This document shows, piece by piece, positions 57,960 to 64,000 of a DNA stretch of 64,000 nucleotides (position 1 is its first letter; each line of letters starts with the position of its first letter). The notes below the pieces were generated by a model. That model was not told the origin of the DNA, did no database searches, and saw only the letters and a list, made by a program, of their open reading frames with translations. The DNA is from Haliotis asinina. Taxonomy: Eukaryota; Mollusca; Gastropoda; Lepetellida; Haliotidae. The position numbers and the translations under genes were made by a program. The stretch spans positions 23,960,749 through 24,024,748 of the forward strand of contig NC_090283.1 in the NCBI RefSeq assembly GCF_037392515.1, written 5' to 3'.

Positions 57960-58515
57960 CCAACACTTCAGGAACACTTACAGCGTGTTAACTACAATGA
58001 ACACTTACAGCGTGTTACCTACAATGAACGCGTACAGCGTGTTAACTACAATGAACACTTACAGCGTGTTACCTACGACGAGGAACACTTACAGCGTGTT
58101 ACCTACAATGAACACTTACAACGTGTTACCTACGAAGAGGAACACTTACAGCGTGTTTCCCACGACAATGAACACTTTACCTACGACAAGGAACACTTCA
58201 AGCGTGTTACCCACGCCAAAGAACACTTACAGTGTATTACCCGCGACAATGAACACTTTACCTACGACAATGAACACCTACAGCGTTTTACCCACGCCAA
58301 TGAACATTTACAGCGTGTTGGCCACGACAAGGAACACTTATAGCGGGGTAACCACGACAATGAACACTTACAGCAGGTTACCCACGCCAATGAACATTTA
58401 CAGCGTGTTGGCCACGACAAGGAACACTTATAGCGGGGTAACCACGACAATGAACACTTACAGCAGGTTACCCACGACAATGAACACTTACAGCGTGGTA
58501 CCCACGACAATGAAC
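57960..58515. repeat. 30-bp minisatellite (10-residue repeat if translated)
   Basis: Units AACACTTACAGCGTGTTACC-CACGACAATG. Two adjacent 90-bp blocks (58291-58380 and 58381-58470) are identical or nearly so, a recent duplication. A 225-codon frame from 57850 covers it, but I do not treat this as a gene. Confidence 0.85.
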
Positions 58516-58547
58516 CACGTTACATAAAATTAACATACTGTGGTTTT

Positions 58548-58717
58548 GGTTGGTGTTGAAAGCCGATCTCAGCAATATTCCAGCTATATGACGGCGGTCT
58601 GTAAATAGTAATCTGGACCAGACAATCCAGTGATCAACAACATGGGCATCGATCTACGCAACTGGGATACGATGACATGGTGAACCTAATCATTGAGCCT
58701 GGACACCTGATCACTAG
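58548..58717 (-). mobile_element. SINE-2, head missing
   Basis: CTCAGCAATATTCCAGCTAT, ATCTACGCAACTGGGATACG. Confidence 0.72.
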
Positions 58718-59864
58718 GCATTGACGAAAATATAACTTGTAGTAAACTCTTATAGAACAAAACTCCTAGCGATTTCGGAATTATCATGTCATCAAAGGCT
58801 TGATAAGATTCGTCACCACTCGCCCTTCTACGTAGGCTCACTCTTCGGCCTGTCACGGAATTACACGAGTGGATCAGGAATGTGGTCATATGTTGTCATA
58901 AGGCTTGTCATTCCAACGGAAGTTCCTCGTTACTACTACCGGCAGCTTGGTCGGCGTCGTGTATCCCTTGGTAACATGATACACACTACTGAGATTTCCA
59001 CATGTGACTATAAATTACTTAATCGGGTTTATGGAAAGATTTTTGCGTATTTGTACACACCCAATACAACACCTACAGGGTAACTGCGGTTTCATGTTTT
59101 AACGTAACGCCAACACGCTTAATTTAAAGACTGGTTCAAACGTATACATAGACAGGGGTGGCTTCTTGCTCTCTCAGAGCTGTCGTTCGATGCGAAAGCA
59201 ATGCAGTATTCAAGTAAATTACACGAAATATAACAGAATTGACTTACCTGTGTATATTGAAATTAAGCCAAACTGTAAAAGAGTATGTTAGGAATTCACA
59301 CAGTAACATGTATGGATGCAGAAAGCCTACAAAACATACTTTTTGAAAATATATATTCTCTTTTTAAACCCAGATTTAAACTTCCCATTGTATTAATCGA
59401 GTTGCAAGAGGAGGCGCGTTTCCATAGAAATAAATCAATCAATCAAGGTCTCATGGTCAGGTAGGTTTTGAAAATGACCCCCTCACCACTCCGTACCCCA
59501 TTGCAGCGAAGACTTAGCGTTGTACACTTACTTGATGCCTTGAAGTTTAATATATGTCAATCAAATATATCTCTTTAATAATCAAAATGTGTAGAGAAAG
59601 GGTACGGTACATTTTTACTCTCTTTACTGTAAGGTATATTTTTATTCTTGCAGTAAATTCCAACGTTAACCTTTGACATCGCCAGACTCTTGCCAAGCAC
59701 TCATAGTCTTTACATCTTGTCACCATGGGCAGGTAATATCGACACAGGTGAGGAGTATATATATATTTATTTCTGGTACTGAAAGGCCACAGGCCTGTAG
59801 TACAACACATTTAAAAAATCACTATTTACACGCACATGTGATATACATAAAGAAAGGGAAATAA
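58718..59864. other. No recognised gene
   Basis: Sequence beyond the LINE 3' end; nothing recognised. Confidence 0.5.
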
Positions 59865-60602
59865 TCAGCTGTAGGTTACAATGTGTTTTGACATATATTC
59901 TGTCCTACACAACATAGCATAATGGGTAAACATGGACAAGTTTGGAAGTATAGTATGGTTTGTGTTATTCAACAATGCAAAGAATTTATAGAGGTTTGGA
60001 TGGACTTGATAATATTTCTTAATATACAACTTTCTGATGGAATTATATGCTGGGCAAATTAAAAGAAAATGATATTCATCTTCTATTTGGTTAAGATCAC
60101 ATAGCTTGCAAGTTCTGTTTTCTTTTTTGACATTTTTAAACCTTCCACTTTCGATAAGTAAATCATGTGAAGAACATCTCACTCTACGTAACGCTATCCT
60201 ATACTTTTTTACGTTTAGACACGAAAGATACGTTTCGGCGACAAAAGTACATTTAAACATCGTATAATACAAACATTTACTGGAAAGGGACATCTTTTCA
60301 GACCATTCTTGAAAATAGATATCTTTTAGTCTTTGTGTTAGTTCTGAAATAAACTTGCCCTCAGAATCAACACACTGATTGTCCCATGCAAAACCAAACC
60401 CTTTCGAAAATAGAAAAGTTCTAACAGAAGTAACCGAATTTGTATGTCCATTTTTGTCGAATAGCATCATCATATTGTAATACTTCTTTGGTAGCCTATA
60501 GGACGGCATCTTCAGTAATTTTAACCAGTATTTTATAGCTCTGATATTTGTATATATGTGTATCGGGTATATACCACATTCTCCATACACCATTGCATTC
60601 AT
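59865..60602 (-). mobile_element. LINE C-terminal region with CCHC zinc motif
   Basis: Last 245 residues of the LINE protein in a shifted frame relative to the RT. It includes CKLCDLNQIEDEYHFLLIC, a C-x2-C-x9-H-x4-C zinc motif usual at the end of such ORF2 proteins. The stop is at 59865; no clear 3' tail or target duplication is visible just beyond. Confidence 0.7.
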
Positions 60603-60630
60603 AGTATTGGGTTTAACTCCAAGAAATCTT

Positions 60631-61327
60631 TTACATCTTTTTCAAACCCCACATTTCGGCTCCATACAATACAATTGGCTTAATTTTGGCATCACATATT
60701 TTGAAGTACGAACTTATTTTTATGTCTCCAAGTACATTTAATTGTTTAAAGATACCTATCATGACCGTTTGTGCTTGCAAGCAAGCGTAATTAACATGAG
60801 CTGTCCAGGATAAACAATTGCTAAAGAACATTCCCAAATATTTGTACGAACTAATGCATTCTAATTCTTTATCTTTATACAACCATTTCTCGGTTTTTGA
60901 CAAACGTCTCCCCGTTTTAAAGACTATTAGTTTCGTTTTATTTCTGTTTACAGTTAATTTGTATTTGTCACAATAACTGTCAAGAGAATCTGACAATTCA
61001 TTGTTATTTTTAACACAAGCTTTGACATTTTCGTACTTATTATGACGCAATTTTTTCATTTTAGGACTTAGGGTCGTGGGTATTAAAAACAGACCATAAT
61101 TTTTGTCTGTCGACTGAATCAAATGCTTTTTCGAACTCCACAAAAAATTATTAATATATCTCTGTATAATACTTTGTAATATGAACATATTGTCGGTAGT
61201 CGTATAACCATGTCTAAATGCTGCCTGAGATTCAGTTATTTTATTCAATGCCTCTCCCCATATTACTAATCTTCTGTTGACGATAGAGGTAAAAACCTTG
61301 CTAAAACTACTCAAAGGAGTAATGCCT
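60631..61327 (-). mobile_element. LINE reverse transcriptase, remainder, catalytic centre missing
   Basis: Continues RGITPLSSFSKVFTSIVNRR and ESQAAFRHGYTTTDNM, then shifts frame near 61140 (FEKAFDSVDRQKLW is read in another frame). GELSDSL-type text joins directly to DSYCDKYKLTVNRNKTK, so the segment that should hold the YADD catalytic box is deleted (about 60-70 residues). The thumb region SSYKYLGMFFSNCLSWTAHV is intact. The copy cannot be active. Confidence 0.8.
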
Positions 61328-61342
61328 CTGTAATTGTTTGGA

Positions 61343-61612
61343 CCCGTGAAGGTCCCGGTGTAGAATAGGCCTTCAGCAACCCATGTTTGCCATAAAAGGT
61401 GACTATGCTTGTCGTAAGAGGCGACTAACGGGATCGGGTGGTCAGGCTCGCTGACTTGGTTGACACATGTCATCGGTTCCCCATTGCGCAGATCGATGCT
61501 CATGTTGTTGATCACTGGATTGTCTGGTCCAGACTCGATTATTTACAGACCGTCGCCATATAGCTGGAATATTGCTAAGTGCGACGTAAAACTAAACTCA
61601 CTCACTCACTCA
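61343..61612 (-). mobile_element. SINE-2, full length, nested in LINE
   Basis: A complete 270-bp SINE-2 ending in (CTCA)n on the plus strand side 61600-61612. Perfect 15-bp target duplications CTGTAATTGTTTGGA flank it (61328-61342 and 61613-61627), so its ends are exact and it can define the family. Confidence 0.92.
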
Positions 61613-62001
61613 CTGTAATTGTTTGGATTATTGATACTGCCTTGTTTATGCAGCGGGACAATAATACCGATTGTCCAACAATTTGGAAATATACCATTTT
61701 CTAATATTACATTGAACAATAATTCTAAATATGGTGCTAAAATATCCGCCGAATTCTTAATTAACGCGGGTATTATGTCATCGATGCCTGGTGATTTATT
61801 GGCTTTTAAACATTTAATGCTGTCCAAAATCTCCTGCCTACTAATAGGAGAATCTAGCATATCTTTTGTTAGCTCAAGATTAGAGTGAGGGGATGTTGAT
61901 GAATTTGCACCGTCAGCAAAGTTATTAGTGTTATCATCCGTTTCTAAATTGAAAAGATTTCTAAAAATTTCTAAAATTTCTAAAATGTCGATGCCAATCA
62001 T
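61613..62001 (-). mobile_element. LINE reverse transcriptase, N-terminal part
   Basis: Carries ISRQEILDSIKCLKANKSPG-I-DDI and WTIGIIVPLHKQGSINNPNNY, the RT block 1-2 signature of non-LTR elements. It is cut by a SINE-2 at NNY-R, with the reading resuming on the other side as NNYRGITPLSSFSKVF. Confidence 0.8.
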
Positions 62002-62584
62002 TCATACTACGGTAGACAAACATTTTTGAGTCTGATATGCTATTTTCTATGTCTACCCGCTTTTCTTTAAAGTAATCAAGTCGCTTTTGTTTACACACTG
62101 CATTATATTCGTTTCTTATCTGACAATATTCTTCAAATGCCTTCTTATCTTTCGATTTTCTAAATTTATTTAACAGCTTACAGCGTTTAGTTTTAAGGTT
62201 CTCACCTGCCCTATCATACCATTTGTTTGATATTTTCTTTGATGTACACATCTTTTTTTCATATTTTCCGGAGCTAAACAGAGTGCATTAGTGACGTATT
62301 TAATGCTGTCATCAATATTTGTGAATGCGCTATCAACTGATTTATCAAGTATGGACTGAACATGATCTGACAACAGATTCTCTCTAAATCGTTCTGCTTT
62401 ATCATTTTCCCAGAAAAACTTATAAGCATTATTTAGGTTTTCGTCAAACCCTTCAGAATATCTAACATGACCTGTCTTTATTGACAGTGTTATTGGTAAA
62501 TGGTCTGACTCGATAAGAGATTGTATAGTGAAATCACCAACAAACTCAAATAGTATTGATGATGATATTGTCGTAACTGGAATT
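61990..62584 (-). mobile_element. LINE, end of endonuclease and linker
   Basis: Continues the LINE ORF2: VGDFTIQSLIESDHLPITL (the SDH motif that ends the endonuclease), then a Lys-rich linker with KKISNKWYDRAGE and KAFEEYCQIRNEYNAV. At least two frame changes are needed within this part, near 62250 and 62000. Confidence 0.7.
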
Positions 62585-63248
62585 TGGGTGTTAGTAAACC
62601 CTCTTACCAGTTACCCGTTACGACGACCGTTCTGCCTTATTGGGGGTGCTGCCAGCTCTGGTGGCCTACTCGCTTGGTCTGTCCGGGGCTACATCTAGGA
62701 ATAACTGGTCTGACGACCGGGATTCCTAACTAGCGCATATCATTCGTGTACTGGCACTGAGGCATACAATGAATAACTCAACACAAGTTTCTATACTCAC
62801 ATCGGTTTACTCGATCCCTCTCTTCATAACAATTGGTCTTGGCCTGGACAGGGTAGGGCAAGCTCTCGGGATGTGAACGTTCTGCCGTCTCTTCAACCCG
62901 CACCGCACCTCGCACCTTTTTGTGCTGACGGTATCTTTTTAAGGTGTTCGAGCCTGCTCCACCCTTGTCACATGACCATCTACCATCTCTCTGATTCGTT
63001 AAAAGTTACATCATTCCCTGGTCTCATGTCGTACCTCGTGATTGGAAATCTCCCTTAATTCTAATCAGTGACTCAGCTTTAATTGCTACTTGACGAATCT
63101 ATTCTGTTGTGTTGTTTGACATTTATTCCCTTTTTCCATCCCTTAATATATTACCCAATAGTAATAGCATTGGTGTTATGCCGAACTAACCGCAAATCTC
63201 AGTGATAGATGTATAAATCGTTTCTTGTATACGATTGCAATTTTCACC
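62585..63248. mobile_element. Unidentified insertion splitting the LINE endonuclease
   Basis: About 660 bases that break the LINE between SLIDYI and the continuation VGDFTIQSLIESDHLP. GTTAT and GTTAC flank it and might be a decayed 5-base duplication. A TGTTA...TAACA pair is found near its ends, so a solo-LTR fossil is one option, but flanking duplications do not fit that neatly. No protein is coded. Confidence 0.4.
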
Positions 63249-64000
63249 TTATAACAATATATAGTCTATTAGGCTTGTACCATTATTGCCTATATAGGTA
63301 AAATCTCCAGTTTCTAGGTCGCTGCCACATCGCCCATTCCTTATATGGATGTTCAAAGTAGAACATAATTCTAGTAAAGTTTTACCAAAATTGTTTAGAG
63401 TTCTGTCAACGGAAAAACGTCTTAGATTAAAAAAGTCAGTTAAAAAGTCCCAATAGGAGTCTTGTTGATTTTCTGTGTACTCTAGTAAATCATCTTCTAC
63501 AAAGTCACAACTTGTGCCAGTTCGAGCATTAAAACCTCCACCACAGAGAATATAAACATCTGGTAGATGGGACAAAATATCTAGTAAGGAGTCTTGGAAT
63601 CGAATTACTCCCTTTTTACAATGTGGATATAGTTTACTATACCATGTCGAGCCTTCTGGTTGGATGTATACACATGAGAAGAGAATATCTCTCTCCAGAC
63701 CAAATAATGCACGATCAAATGATATAAACACAGCGTTTTCTGCTGTTTTTGTCCATTTCAAATATTTACAGAACTGGTCACGTAGTAAGACCAATATTCC
63801 ACCGGAAGGTCGTCCACAGGTAGATATTTTATCTGCTGCTTTTACAACCACCTCATAATCCGAGAAAGTATCATGGACATTTACATTCTCACTCCATGTT
63901 TCACTAAGTTCAATGACGTCAAAAGATTTGACATAAGTAATAAAATCTTTGTTAGATAAGTTATGCGTAATTCCACCAATATTGCAAAACATAAAGTTCA
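63249..64000 (-). mobile_element. LINE endonuclease domain, N-terminal part
   Basis: Start of the ORF2 protein of a non-LTR retrotransposon; the element continues past the right edge of the window. The apurinic-endonuclease fold is shown by MFCNIGG (N-terminal N-hydrophobic-GG), ELSETW (the conserved Glu), LRDQF, YIQPEGS and SLIDYI. The motif normally GDFNA reads GGGFNARTG here, so the conserved Asp is Gly, and this copy's nuclease is probably dead. The clade is uncertain; CR1/Jockey-like or RTE-X are the options I would test. Confidence 0.8.

Noticed and set aside
57850-58527. A 225-codon frame with NTYSVLPTTM repeats
   Set aside because: 30-bp units keep any stop-free frame open; the reverse strand is open too and the non-repeat start shows no protein features.

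Overview
This is a metazoan nuclear window, most likely from a gastropod mollusc; the tRNA-headed and the GCGGCGTAAAACTAAACTCACT-tailed short repeats found here recall abalone-type genomes. That assignment rests on repeat style and on intron-containing glycosaminoglycan sulfotransferase genes, not on a marker gene. It is gene-poor and very rich in repeats.

The only genes I can name are two heparan-sulfate 6-O-sulfotransferase (HS6ST) paralogues, both on the minus strand, each with two coding exons and the same intron position and phase. Gene B (exon 1 at 33580-34070, exon 2 at 25500-26094, 7.5 kb intron, 361 residues) keeps every expected motif. Gene A (exon 1 at 6957-7441, exon 2 at 5258-5816, 1.1 kb intron, 347 residues) is open and has good splice sites, but its PAPS loop and a conserved histidine are changed, so it may be a pseudoenzyme or have a new role. 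A short type II membrane-protein-like first exon may lie at 3402-3513 (minus).

Layout: 0-8 kb holds gene A, SINE copies, a GAT/GGT microsatellite and a 64-bp minisatellite abutting the gene A start. 8.5-13.5 kb is a broken DIRS-type retroelement fossil with a SINE nested in it. 13.7-14.4 kb is a minisatellite that includes the edge of a SINE. 14.7-33.5 kb is a visibly CpG-poor domain containing the gene B exon 2, its intron and about 10 kb downstream of its stop; it begins at an AATAAA signal and ends at gene B exon 1, as a methylated gene body would. 34-43 kb is dense in SINEs, foldback elements and palindromes. 43.6-46.4 kb has a LINE ORF1 remnant, an open frame built of thirteen exact 18-residue repeats, and a purine-rich minisatellite. 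46-59 kb is mostly SINEs, small inverted-repeat elements and three large minisatellites (53.0-53.8, 57.96-58.5 and smaller ones). 59.9-64 kb is a minus-strand LINE running off the window, interrupted by a SINE with a perfect 15-bp target duplication and by a second, unidentified insertion.

Two abundant SINE families are named here SINE-1 (tRNA-like head) and SINE-2 (different head); they share the same 3' tail ending in (CTCA)n, as if mobilised by the same LINE machinery. Three further small repeat families, not matched to names, are called MITE-1, FB-1 and R3 below.
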